Positions 1 to 6,197 are shown, counted from the stretch's first letter. The stretch: DNA of 7,175 nucleotides from Acidobacteriaceae bacterium (GCA_025462785.1 JAOAPG010000077.1:1-7175), one strand, 5' to 3'. The notes: generated from the sequence alone by a model not told the origin. Made by a program: numbers and translations.

Positions 1-146
1 AATGATACGTTCGTCGGGAAGCCCCAATTGGCAAACAAGGCCGCGATTTGGTCCACAATTTCAAAAGAAACTATTCCTAGCTTCGGACTAGCTTCAACGG
101 CTTTGACTCCGCTCCGGGGCGAATCGAAGGCCGTTCCCGGAAATGA
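1..146 (-). other. Open minus-strand frame running off the window, possible continuation of the Tat gene
   Basis: This frame has no stop from 146 down to position 1 (48 codons) and overlaps the end of the Tat-leader ORF in another phase. Its translation looks protein-like, with a stretch reading GIVSFEIVDQIAALFANWGF. It could be the true body of the Tat protein after a frameshift, the start of a second gene (a GTG precedes DQIAALF), or chance. I do not recognise the family. Confidence 0.25.
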
Positions 147-340
147 CTACCAGTTTCTCCGCCGGGCGCTCCAAGAGCTCTCTTGCCATCGTGCTCCGCC
201 TTCTGCGTACTCGCTTTTTCTTGAGCATTGGCAGTCAGGCCTGCGAATCCAATGGCAGCCAATGCGGCGGAACCAATTCCCAGAACACTCCTTCGTGAAA
301 ATCTGTGTTGTGGCAACTTGTCTCTGTTTTGATCATTCAT
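77..340 (-). CDS. Tat-exported protein, N-terminal part, closes early (possible frameshifted gene)
   Basis: The 87-residue product opens with a textbook twin-arginine leader: SRRSVLG at residues 15-21, then a hydrophobic Ala/Gly-rich stretch to about residue 37 and a likely signal peptidase site after ANA (residues 37-39). It should be exported folded by the Tat system. The start is well supported, since TAGGAAGG lies just upstream of the ATG (complement of 343-350). After cleavage only about 48 residues remain before a TAG, with no recognisable domain, which is very short for a Tat substrate. Residues 40-48 and a later PGAESKPL resemble the segment after the leader in acidobacterial bicupin oxalate decarboxylases, but this is recalled by eye and weak. 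A different minus-strand frame is open from 146 to the window edge, so the gene may be frameshifted and continue outside. The leader is secure; the enzyme identity is not. Confidence 0.6.
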   Translation of the reverse strand: MNDQNRDKLPQHRFSRRSVLGIGSAALAAIGFAGLTANAQEKASTQKAEHDGKRALGAPGGETGSHFRERPSIRPGAESKPLKLVRS

Positions 341-380
341 AGCCTTCCTACCTTATCCATCACTAAATTCGACGACGCCC

Positions 381-716
381 GTGCTGCCCATTCGAAACGA
401 GCAATCGCGCTTCCATTCAGGAGCGAGTTGGAAATTGTCGGCAAGTCAATCTTTTCGGAAACCTACAGCGCGATCTCTTGAAAAATATCGATCGATTGAG
501 CAGGCGTGTCCTTCCGCGGACACCCGTCCAGAATTGCTCGCCGTCTTCGCTGTGCAGGTTTCTGAGTTGCAAGAAGTCCCATTAAAAATGGCTCGGGAAA
601 TTATTGATGACATTTCGCTATTGCACCTCGACAACATTAGTCAGCGAATCACCTCGAGCGCCGAGTTTGGAATCCCAGTTGCTCCTATTCAATGCGTATT
701 GAGTCCACGGACGTGA
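381..716 (+). CDS. Doubtful hypothetical ORF, 111 residues
   Basis: A GTG-initiated open frame of 111 codons. It has no recognisable domain, no signal peptide and no membrane segment, and no clear ribosome-binding site before the GTG. An internal ATG at 588 would give a 42-residue product beginning MAREIIDD. It stops directly ahead of the next small gene, whose own ribosome-binding site lies just past the stop, so translational coupling is possible. The N-terminal part is rich in Ser, Arg and Gln and looks like translated non-coding DNA, whereas the part after residue 70 looks more protein-like. It may be a decayed gene or an upstream leader region. Confidence 0.2.
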   Translation: MLPIRNEQSRFHSGASWKLSASQSFRKPTARSLEKYRSIEQACPSADTRPELLAVFAVQVSELQEVPLKMAREIIDDISLLHLDNISQRITSSAEFGIPVAPIQCVLSPRT

Positions 717-734
717 GTGGGCGAGGGTATAGGT

Positions 735-941
735 ATGAACGAGTTATTGGATTTTTGTAAGCTGCACTATGCGGTAATAGAAGCTCTTCAGACGGAAGCT
801 GTTCCTGAACATTACGTAATTGCATATGGCAGTGAGGAATCACTGCACGATGTAATAGCGGAACCCTGCATCATGGCAAGCGGTTTCTCCTCTCGCGAAG
901 AGGCTCTCGCGAATACCGATGCCTGCGTCTCGGCTGCATAG
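735..941 (+). CDS. Small hypothetical protein, 68 residues
   Basis: I chose the ATG at 735 because GAGGG lies about seven bases upstream; a GTG at 717 in the same frame would only add six residues. The product begins MNELLDFCKLHYAVIEAL and ends GFSSREEALANTDACVSAA. It is acidic, soluble and has no signal peptide or membrane segment. The amino acid make-up is that of a real folded protein, with alternating hydrophobic positions and a plausible helix-strand-helix pattern. I do not recognise the family and infer no function. It lies just upstream of the histidine kinase remnant, in the place where the missing N-terminal part of that kinase might once have been. Confidence 0.5.
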   Translation: MNELLDFCKLHYAVIEALQTEAVPEHYVIAYGSEESLHDVIAEPCIMASGFSSREEALANTDACVSAA

Positions 942-964
942 AGACATCGTCTCGGCGCCGGTGA

Positions 965-1202
965 GCAAGTAAACGGTCCCGCAGATCCGTTAGCGATATC
1001 GGAGTGGCCCCCCCACCACCGCAGGCGGATCGGATTTTCAGCGCATTCTTTACTACCAAGTTTCACGGGACTGGCATGGGACTTCGCATCAGCCGTTCCA
1101 TCGTAGAGTCCCATGGCGAGCCGGCTGTGGGCAGCTGATAATTCCTCGTGCGGCGCCAGCTTTCAAGTCGCTTTACCTACCAAAGGCCACGCTCACAAAT
1201 AA
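965..1202 (+). pseudogene. Histidine kinase remnant (C-terminal ATPase domain), frameshifted
   Basis: The frame of 965-1120 reads SVSDIGVAPPPPQADRIF, then FFTTKFHGTGMGLRISRSIV and ESHG. These are the G1 box, F box and G2 box of a HATPase_c domain as found in soluble or PAS-type sensor kinases. The homology continues in the +1 frame from 1122 as RLWAADNSSCGASFQVALPT, ending at TAA 1200-1202, which is the usual C-terminus of such kinases. One extra C at about 1121 in the GAGCCGG stretch explains the break. The G1 box has also lost its second glycine (DIGVA instead of DxGxGI), and there is an in-frame stop at 962-964. The H box, N box and any sensor domain are absent. The remnant is followed after 82 bp by a response regulator, so it was probably the partner kinase. 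It is almost certainly non-functional. Confidence 0.85.
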
Positions 1203-1284
1203 GGCCGGGGCTTCCCACACAGTATTAGAGCGTTCATACCAAGATATGATTGCGCCTCGATCGGGGCGCTGCTAAGTTTTCGAT

Positions 1285-1662
1285 ATGGCGATTCAGGGCA
1301 ACACGAAAATAGTTTCGATTGTCGACGATGATGATCTTATGCGTAGCGCACTTCAAGGTTTGCTGAAATCGTTCGGGGTATCGGCGCAAGCGTTTGCCTC
1401 GGCGGAGGAGTTCCTGACGTCCGGCCAACAGCACGCGACGGCATGTCTGATCGCAGACATCCGCATGCCAGGAATCTCCGGTCTGGAATTGCAGGCCAAA
1501 CTGAACGCTGAGTATTGCAGGATTCCTACTATCTTCATCACGGCGCATGGCGACGCGAAGATGCGCATGCAGGCCCTGAGAGCGGGTGCGGTGGAATTTC
1601 TGGCCAAACCGTTCGACGATGTAGCTCTGATTGAGAGTGTTCGAGCGGCTTTGGAAAGTTGA
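1285..1662 (+). CDS. Stand-alone response regulator receiver protein (FixJ-type receiver)
   Basis: A 125-residue single-domain CheY-like receiver. The acidic cluster is at D14-D17 (SIVDDDD), the phospho-acceptor is D58 (LIADIRMPG), the switch threonine is T86 (FITAHGD) and the conserved lysine is K108 (FLAKPF). All catalytic positions are intact. The IADIRMPGISGLEL and ITAHGD signatures are typical of FixJ/NodW-type receivers, but no LuxR-type output domain follows: the frame ends at TGA 1660-1662 after the last receiver helix. The ATG at 1285 is the only sensible start because an in-frame TAA lies at 1273. No strong ribosome-binding site precedes it. The decayed kinase lies upstream, and a sigma-54 activator begins 43 bp downstream, probably in the same transcript. 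It may act through protein-protein contact with the activator or accept phosphate from an unlinked kinase; both are inference. Confidence 0.9.
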   Translation: MAIQGNTKIVSIVDDDDLMRSALQGLLKSFGVSAQAFASAEEFLTSGQQHATACLIADIRMPGISGLELQAKLNAEYCRIPTIFITAHGDAKMRMQALRAGAVEFLAKPFDDVALIESVRAALES

Positions 1663-1694
1663 AGCCCGATTTGGAAGTGTGCCGCTCGAGCGCC

Positions 1695-1700
1695 GGGAGG
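1695..1700 (+). promoter_or_regulatory. Ribosome-binding site setting the activator start
   Basis: GGGAGG ends five bases before GTG 1706. This supports 1706 over the upstream in-frame TTG 1631, GTG 1637 and GTG 1679, the first two of which lie inside the receiver gene. Confidence 0.6.
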
Positions 1701-1705
1701 CCTGT

Positions 1706-2755
1706 GTGGAAGCTTTCGAAAAATCCGGGAATGGTAATCAAGGTTGTGGGAACTGTAATCAAGTTTCTGTTGAGCGTATATTTGCGCAAGTCATAGGTAA
1801 CAGTCCTGCGCTGGAGGGAGTGCTCGAGCAGGTGGAGCGCGTTGCCCCTACCGATTCCACCGTTCTCATCCAGGGTGAGACAGGTACCGGCAAGGAACTG
1901 ATTGCACGTGCGATTCATAACATCAGCTCCCGATACGCACGCTCGTTCATAAGGCTGAATTGTGCGGCTATCCCTCTGGATCTCTTGGAGAGTGAGCTTT
2001 TCGGCCATGAGAAAGGCGCTTTTACCGGTGCGATTGCGCAGAAGATTGGCCGATTCGAACTGGCCGACAAAGGCACGCTCTTTCTCGACGAGGTTGGCGA
2101 TATTCCGCCATCATTGCAGCCCAAACTGCTGCGAGTGTTGCAGGAGCAAGAGTTCGAGCGTTTAGGCAGCGCTCGGACTCACCAGGTCGACGTTCGACTG
2201 GTGGCTGCAACCAATCGTGATCTGATGGAGATGGTAAATCAGGGCGAATTTCGTAGCGATCTCTACTATCGTCTGAATGTATTTCCGGTCCTCCTACCAC
2301 CGTTGCGGTCACGCCGCGAAGACATTCCAGCTCTGGTGACGCATTTTGTCGAGATCTTTGGCCACAGGATGGGAAGGCCAATCGAACATATTCCGGTGGA
2401 AACCATGTCGGCTCTTAGCTCGTATGTCTGGCCGGGTAATATCCGCGAGCTACAGAACCTGATCGAACGCGCCGTGATCCTTTCAAACTCCGGTGTGCTT
2501 CCCAATCCCTTGCCTGCGCCAGGGACTCACGATGCCGTAACCTCGCCTCCTGCAGGTTCTGCTGCAACTGCCGCTTCAACGACTCTGAGGGACTCCGAAC
2601 GCACTCTGATTCTGCACACTCTGAAAGGCGTTGATTGGGTGATCGGCGGCCCGAAAGGGGCAGCCACAAAACTCGGATTAAAGCGGACAACGTTAATTCA
2701 CAAAATGCGGAGGCTGGGAATTTCCCGGCCTTCCTCCGACGTAGCGACGATGTGA
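1706..2755 (+). CDS. Sigma-54-dependent transcriptional activator (AAA+ and Fis-type HTH), no N-terminal sensor domain
   Basis: A 349-residue bacterial enhancer-binding protein that uses ATP hydrolysis to remodel RNA polymerase-sigma-54 closed complexes. From GTG 1706 the visible parts are: Walker A GETGTGKE (57-64), the sigma-54 contact loop GAFTGA (104-109), Walker B GTLFLDEV (123-130), sensor I VAATNRDL (166-173), the arginine-finger region FRSDLYYRLNVFP (182-194) and sensor II WPGNIRELQN (242-251). After a Pro/Ala/Ser-rich linker (about 265-292) comes a Fis-type helix-turn-helix (about 296-341, GAATKLGLKRTTLIHKMRRL). All motifs are intact. The AAA+ and HTH resemble the FhlA/NtrC class, but only about 25 residues precede the AAA+ domain, so there is no receiver, GAF or PAS domain. 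That tail holds a CGNC (14-17) within a 7-residue repeat. It is 43 bp behind the receiver gene, suggesting co-transcription and perhaps control in trans. The target genes are unknown. Confidence 0.93.
   Translation: MEAFEKSGNGNQGCGNCNQVSVERIFAQVIGNSPALEGVLEQVERVAPTDSTVLIQGETGTGKELIARAIHNISSRYARSFIRLNCAAIPLDLLESELFGHEKGAFTGAIAQKIGRFELADKGTLFLDEVGDIPPSLQPKLLRVLQEQEFERLGSARTHQVDVRLVAATNRDLMEMVNQGEFRSDLYYRLNVFPVLLPPLRSRREDIPALVTHFVEIFGHRMGRPIEHIPVETMSALSSYVWPGNIRELQNLIERAVILSNSGVLPNPLPAPGTHDAVTSPPAGSAATAASTTLRDSERTLILHTLKGVDWVIGGPKGAATKLGLKRTTLIHKMRRLGISRPSSDVATM
1727..1766 (+). repeat. Imperfect 21-bp tandem repeat in the activator N-terminus
   Basis: GGGAATGGTAATCAAGGTT (1727-1745) recurs 21 bases on as GGGAACTGTAATCAAGTTT (1748-1766), 16 of 19 bases matching. 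The period is seven codons, giving the related peptides GNGNQGC and GNCNQVS ahead of the AAA+ domain. Confidence 0.6.
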
Positions 2756-2766
2756 TAAGGCCGGCA

Positions 2767-2787
2767 CAGCAGGAATCGGACCTGCTG
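2767..2787 (+). terminator. Hairpin after the activator gene, possible terminator without a T tract
   Basis: CAGCAGG and CCTGCTG form a perfect 7-bp stem around a 7-base loop, beginning 11 bases after the activator stop. No T run follows, so it is not a classical intrinsic terminator; it may protect the mRNA end or act with Rho. Confidence 0.4.
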
Positions 2788-3090
2788 CCCTAAATGCAGT
2801 CCGTGCCAGGATCGGCATCACCTCGATCTAGATCATTCAAAATTCTGCAGCGCGCGCAACCAGTCAAGGCGGCGACTCACGCTAATGCCATACTCGTGTC
2901 GCTCTGATCTCCGCGTATGAATTGTGTAGGTTGGTGATCCCCAATCTGTTCAATGGGCCCTCGTCTCGGAGTGACCCCGGGGGCGGACGGATGTCGAAAG
3001 GGACGCGTTTTAGGAGGACGCAACCTCACCAGAGAGAGACCTAAGCTTTCTAAGAATGCAGCTAAGAACATCAAGAATCTCGACAACGGA

Positions 3091-3110
3091 GTGCAGAGGG
3101 TGTGCTGCAC
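3091..3110. repeat. Short inverted repeat
   Basis: GTGCAG and CTGCAC form a perfect 6-bp inverted repeat with an 8-base spacer. It could be an operator or hairpin, or the edge of an old mobile element; nothing in the sequence decides this. Confidence 0.35.
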
Positions 3111-3332
3111 ATTTTCCACCGGAGGCGAAAAAGTAACACCGATGTCAGTGGGGCCGGTGGGCATTCGTAGTGATGCCATGCCTCGCAGTGACAGAAACGG
3201 TATCTGAGTTGAATAAAAGTAATCGGAAAGAAGTCACAAATCGGAGAAGGAAATATTGATCCTGTGAACGTTTCGTTTCTTGAGCCTCCGATGTGGAACG
3301 GGAAATGCTCTGATCGTTATGGAAGGAACGAG

Positions 3333-4501
3333 ATGTCGCAGGCATTAGCAGCTTCATTTTCGACGCAGCAGAATCCCGACTCGCTGCCAAACACAACACC
3401 GTTGAAAGCTCGAGGTTCGCAACGCCGGCCAGAGTTGGACGCGCTACGTGGGCTCATGTTGACACTGATGACGTTGGCGCATCTGCCGACTCAGGCCCAA
3501 GTCATCACCAACCAGCAGCTCGGATTCGTCTCCGAGGCTGAAGGGTTTGTTTTCCTTTCCGCATTTTGACCGGTCGTATCTTCGGGCGTATAGCGAATGA
3601 ATCAGGCTTTCCCACGGTTATCAAGCGCCTTTGGACCCGTGCGCTTCGACTCTATGGTTACCACATCTTTCTTCTTGGCATTGCATTCACAGTGGTCGCC
3701 ACCGTGGCAATACATACCGAGCGCCCTAGCCTTGAAGGGCTTCTCGATTTCTACTTGGCGCATCCGCACCATGCCGTGAAGAGCGCACTCTTACTGGTTT
3801 ACTGTCCGCCCCTGCTTGACATTTTGCCGATGTACATCGTGTTCCTGCTGGCCACACCTGTTGCGCTGTATTTAGCCAACCGCTGGAGTTGGAATCTGGT
3901 CCTCATTCCCAGCGGCCTAATCTGGGTCTTCGCACAGTTTGGTCTGAGAGCTGCGCTTGACGCGCACGTGGTCTGGTTACCAGGCTTCCATGTGCCATTA
4001 AGCGAGATGGGCGCATTTGACTTGTTGGCGTGGCAGTTGTTGTGGGCAGTTGGCCTGTGGATCGGAGCTGGTTCTCCCGGGAGTGTCTTCAAAGCGCTGA
4101 CATCGAGGATGAGTGTGATTGCAGCGTTACTTGTGGCAGGTGCATTGTTCCTGCTCCGCCACCCACTTTTGCACGTGCAGTTCGATGGGGCACTCTGGTC
4201 GGGCCTCATCGACAAATGGCATCTCGGCGCTTTCCGGCTGCTTGACTTTTCGTCTCTTGCGATTCTCTTTGCCGTTAGCAGGTCGTGGCTAGCGCGTTGG
4301 CTGACGATCTCGCCTCTTGTCTCGCTGGGTAAAGCATCGCTGGAGGTGTTCTGTGCGCATCTGCTGTTCTGCTTCGCTGCGTTTTCTTTTGTAGGGGACG
4401 GGAAAGGTTTGCCCGCATGGATACAGTCGGCTTTAATCGCAACCAGTTTTGTGGGTCTCTACACGGTAGCTAGATTATCCGTGCGCTCGCGCTCTAGCTG
4501 A
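3333..4501 (+). pseudogene. OpgC-family integral membrane protein, split by a one-base frameshift
   Basis: Two frames join into one 389-residue OpgC-like protein. The first starts at ATG 3333 behind GGAAGGAA (3321-3328) and carries the N-terminal signature PELDALRGLMLTLMTLAHLP, then GFVSEAEGFVFLSAF, ending at TGA 3567-3569. The second runs from 3566 as LTGRIFGRIANESG to 4501. Restoring one T to the TTTT run at 3564-3567 would read SAFLTGRIFGR without a break, as the family expects. The downstream part has about nine hydrophobic segments, a PPLLDILPMYIVFLL motif and, near the end, SLGKASLEVFCAHLLFCFAA. The joined length is close to that of OpgC/MdoC (about 385). In Enterobacteria, OpgC adds succinyl groups to osmoregulated periplasmic glucans at the inner membrane; here no OpgG/OpgH genes are nearby, so the substrate is unknown. 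The protein is inactive if the base is truly missing. A sequencing error in the T run is the main alternative. Confidence 0.85.
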
Positions 4502-4685
4502 TACTCCATCCGATTGCTGCGCCCGATAATCATGCAACCGAAACTGTAAAGAATTTCGCTAAACTCAAGCTGATCAACGCTGCATTTCAAGACAGATTCG
4601 GAAATGCTTGCCATGAAAACGAGCTAGCGGCGACCAGATCTAAATTTGTGGTGAAGTAATTGCAAGAAGTTGGAGGGAGTCTTAG
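4502..4685 (+). other. Spacer between the OpgC-family gene and the hydrolase
   Basis: There is no confident gene. One frame (4498-4659) is open, without an ATG, GTG or TTG near its start, and reads KNFAKLKLINAAFQDRFGN and onward to a TAA. It may be a remnant or chance. The 3' part holds the ribosome-binding site of the hydrolase. Confidence 0.4.
4672..4679 (+). promoter_or_regulatory. Strong ribosome-binding site for a TTG start
   Basis: GGAGGGAG ends six bases before TTG 4686. No ATG lies at a suitable distance, and the signal peptide begins at once, so a TTG start (4686, or 4689 next to it) is well supported. Confidence 0.65.
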
Positions 4686-5660
4686 TTGTTGAGCCATAAG
4701 AAACCAAGCTGGATCGCAATCATCGCAGTTAGTTTCGTTTGCCTGGGGTCGCGCATGGTTTGGTGCGAGTATGCCCCAAGTTCAGGTCCATACAAGGTAC
4801 TTACGATCGAGAATGTAGTGTTGCACGATCCAGCGCGCAATAAAAACATCCCAGTCAAAATCTATTATCCCGCTGGTTTAGGGCGGTTTCCTGTCATCAT
4901 CTTTTCCCACGGCGCACTGGCCTCGAAAGATAATTACTCGGGTCTTGGCCAATTCTGGGCCAGCTACGGATATGTAAGCATTCATCCTTCTCACGCAGAC
5001 TCCGTTGCGGATTGCGGCTTCCGCGGCACATTGCGCCAGGCACTCAGCGATCCCAATGGATGGGAGAATCGCCCAGAGGACGTTTCCTTCATCATTGATT
5101 CGCTTGCGCATGTCGGAACTTTTGCTCCACAACTCGTGGGCAAACTCGATCTCCGCCATATCGGCGTGGGCGGACACTCCTTTGGCGGATATACAGCTGG
5201 CCTAATCGGTGGCGCGACTATCCTGCTGCCGGGAAAAACTACGCCCCAGAGTTTTAGAGACAAGCGGGTCTCTGCCGTTGTGCTCTTATCGCCTCAAGGA
5301 GAAGGAATTATGGGGCTGAGCGCGCACTCGTGGGATGGCGTCCGTGTGCCAATGCTGCTTATGTATGGTTCGCGCGATTTCGGCCCCTTTGGCGAGGAGC
5401 CAGTTTGGCGAAGTGAGGCATTTGCAAAGGTGCCTGCGGGCAATAAATACGAGGTTGAAATCGAGGGTGGCACGCACATGGGATTCGCCGGCCTTTTTCG
5501 GAATGGAGGACATCGTGTTGAGGTATTCCAATTCGCGCAAGTCGAAACGCTTGCGTTCTGGGATGCTTATTTGAGGCAAGATCAGAAGGCGGGACAATAC
5601 GTAGCATCGCATGGTTTGCAGAAGTTCAGCGGCGACGCTGCCCGGTTTGCGAACAAGTGA
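4686..5660 (+). CDS. Secreted alpha/beta hydrolase (dienelactone hydrolase / PAF-acetylhydrolase-like)
   Basis: A 324-residue protein. Its N-terminus has basic residues (HKK, 4-6) followed by a hydrophobic run (about 9-26), consistent with a Sec signal peptide cleaved near residues 27-30, so it should act in the periplasm or outside the cell. The mature part shows an alpha/beta-hydrolase fold: strand and oxyanion segment PVIIFSHGALASKDNY (69-84), nucleophile elbow VGGHSFGGYTAG with S165, acid D231 in MLLMYGSRD, and catalytic H264 in GGTHMGF. The segment KDNYSGLGQFWASYGYVSIHP matches the predicted dienelactone hydrolase / PAF-acetylhydrolase group (COG4188-like), which cleaves ester bonds. The substrate cannot be told from sequence. 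The gene appears intact and single; it lies 184 bp behind the OpgC-family gene, and I see no clear terminator after it. The TTG start makes lower translation likely despite the strong ribosome-binding site. Confidence 0.9.
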   Translation: MLSHKKPSWIAIIAVSFVCLGSRMVWCEYAPSSGPYKVLTIENVVLHDPARNKNIPVKIYYPAGLGRFPVIIFSHGALASKDNYSGLGQFWASYGYVSIHPSHADSVADCGFRGTLRQALSDPNGWENRPEDVSFIIDSLAHVGTFAPQLVGKLDLRHIGVGGHSFGGYTAGLIGGATILLPGKTTPQSFRDKRVSAVVLLSPQGEGIMGLSAHSWDGVRVPMLLMYGSRDFGPFGEEPVWRSEAFAKVPAGNKYEVEIEGGTHMGFAGLFRNGGHRVEVFQFAQVETLAFWDAYLRQDQKAGQYVASHGLQKFSGDAARFANK

Positions 5661-5957
5661 TCACTGAGAACCGACGCAAACACCAAATAGAAGAAATCGA
5701 CGCCGTTTCGCGGCCTGATGCTGGCGTGGATCACTGGCACTCTTTGCCCACAATCTGAGGACTTCACCCGATGGGATCATTGGCGTGAGTCGTGTCAGGA
5801 CCTCCAATTCGATCTCTCGACACCACCATTTCTCACTCAGAGAAGACGGATAGATCGTTCCTCTTGTGGGGCTTTGCATGTGTGTCGCGCGTGCCACCGG
5901 CGGTATGCAAGCCTCGCATCGTCCGCATGCTGACGAGTGTCCGCCTGAGGACGGTCG
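5661..5957. other. Spacer with no recognised gene
   Basis: Short frames are open on both strands (plus 5718-5933, minus 5661-5897), but they lack ribosome-binding sites and have Arg/Ser/Cys-rich translations typical of non-coding DNA. The last part holds the ribosome-binding site of the small membrane peptide. I see no terminator hairpin right after the hydrolase stop. Confidence 0.45.
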
Positions 5958-6071
5958 ATGGTCATTTTTCTTGCGCTACTGACCTTGGCCACAGCTGGTT
6001 TTATAGGGTTCGTCAAGAGGCAAATCGTGGAGGCCTGGAACTCCCGACCCTCCAGGGACTCGCAGGAATGA
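5958..6071 (+). CDS. Candidate 37-residue single-pass membrane peptide
   Basis: ATG 5958 follows GAGG (5947-5950) at a seven-base spacing, a good ribosome-binding site. The product starts MVIFLALLTLATAGFIGFVK, a single hydrophobic span of about 18 residues. A charged tail of about 17 residues follows (KRQIVEAW and then Ser/Arg/Asp/Glu), ending at TGA 6069-6071. The basic residues after the span suggest the C-terminus stays in the cytoplasm. This layout is that of small single-pass membrane proteins that serve as subunits of larger membrane complexes, and also of type I toxin-like peptides. I do not recognise the family. It could also be the start of a longer gene that has been broken. Its neighbours give no hint of a partner. 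Confidence 0.4.
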   Translation: MVIFLALLTLATAGFIGFVKRQIVEAWNSRPSRDSQE

Positions 6072-6151
6072 TTCTTTGCTGCGGGCCCCGGGCAGCTCAC
6101 TCAGCGTGGGAGACAATCCCTCGCAATGGAAAACCAGCGTAGAGGGCTAGA

Positions 6152-6180
6152 GGCAAGAAGCCGCCGGTGAAGCTTCTTCC
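6152..6180 (+). terminator. Hairpin downstream of the small peptide, possible terminator
   Basis: AAGAAGC (6155-6161) pairs with GCTTCTT (6172-6178) across a 10-base loop, and GG (6152-6153) can add two pairs with CC (6179-6180) if one C is bulged. No T tract follows. It may end transcription from either side or simply be an mRNA hairpin. Confidence 0.35.
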
Positions 6181-6197
6181 ACCGCGCGTCGTAGTAA

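Larger units (their letters stand above)
2756..3332. other. Long spacer without a confident gene
   Basis: About 577 bases separate the activator from the OpgC-family gene. A plus-strand frame at 2953-3207 (84 codons) has a composition unlike a protein and no ribosome-binding site, so I do not call it. On the minus strand, 2949-2833 is open and reads like the last 38 residues of a protein (ending RRLDWLRALQNFE and a stop), with a stop just upstream; it may be a gene scar. A hairpin lies at 3091-3110. The upstream control region of the OpgC-family gene must lie in the last part of this spacer, but I cannot assign promoter boxes with confidence. Confidence 0.5.

Noticed and set aside
812..1114. 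Minus-strand ORFs opposite the kinase remnant
   Set aside because: The plus strand here carries clear kinase motifs; the minus translations show no domain and no ribosome-binding site.
1631..1705. TTG start at 1631 for the activator, overlapping the receiver gene
   Set aside because: GTG 1706 has a strong GGGAGG at ideal distance and the extra residues match no domain.
1353..2690. Several minus-strand and alternate-frame ORFs over the receiver and activator genes
   Set aside because: All are shadows of two genes with complete sets of family motifs.
2953..3207. Plus-strand 84-codon ORF
   Set aside because: No ribosome-binding site, no domain, composition typical of translated spacer.
3264..3332. 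GTG 3264 and ATG 3291 as starts of the OpgC-family gene
   Set aside because: ATG 3333 has GGAAGGAA just upstream and gives the usual family length.
3561..3572. Programmed -1 ribosomal frameshift in the OpgC-family gene
   Set aside because: The site is not a standard slippery heptamer (re-pairing tRNA-Phe would meet ATT), and the family is normally one frame, so a simple indel is the better explanation.
3940..3954. Sigma-54-promoter-like TGG-N9-TGC
   Set aside because: It has the right spacing but only the GG and GC core, and lies inside the OpgC-family coding region far from any gene start.
5731..5750. TGGCAC followed by TTTGC behind the hydrolase
   Set aside because: The spacing between the GG and GC elements is two bases too short for a sigma-54 promoter.
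5792..6142. Plus-strand 116-codon ORF
   Set aside because: It has no recognisable domain, no ribosome-binding site and a Cys/Arg/Trp-rich random-like translation, and it overlaps the better-supported small membrane peptide in another frame.
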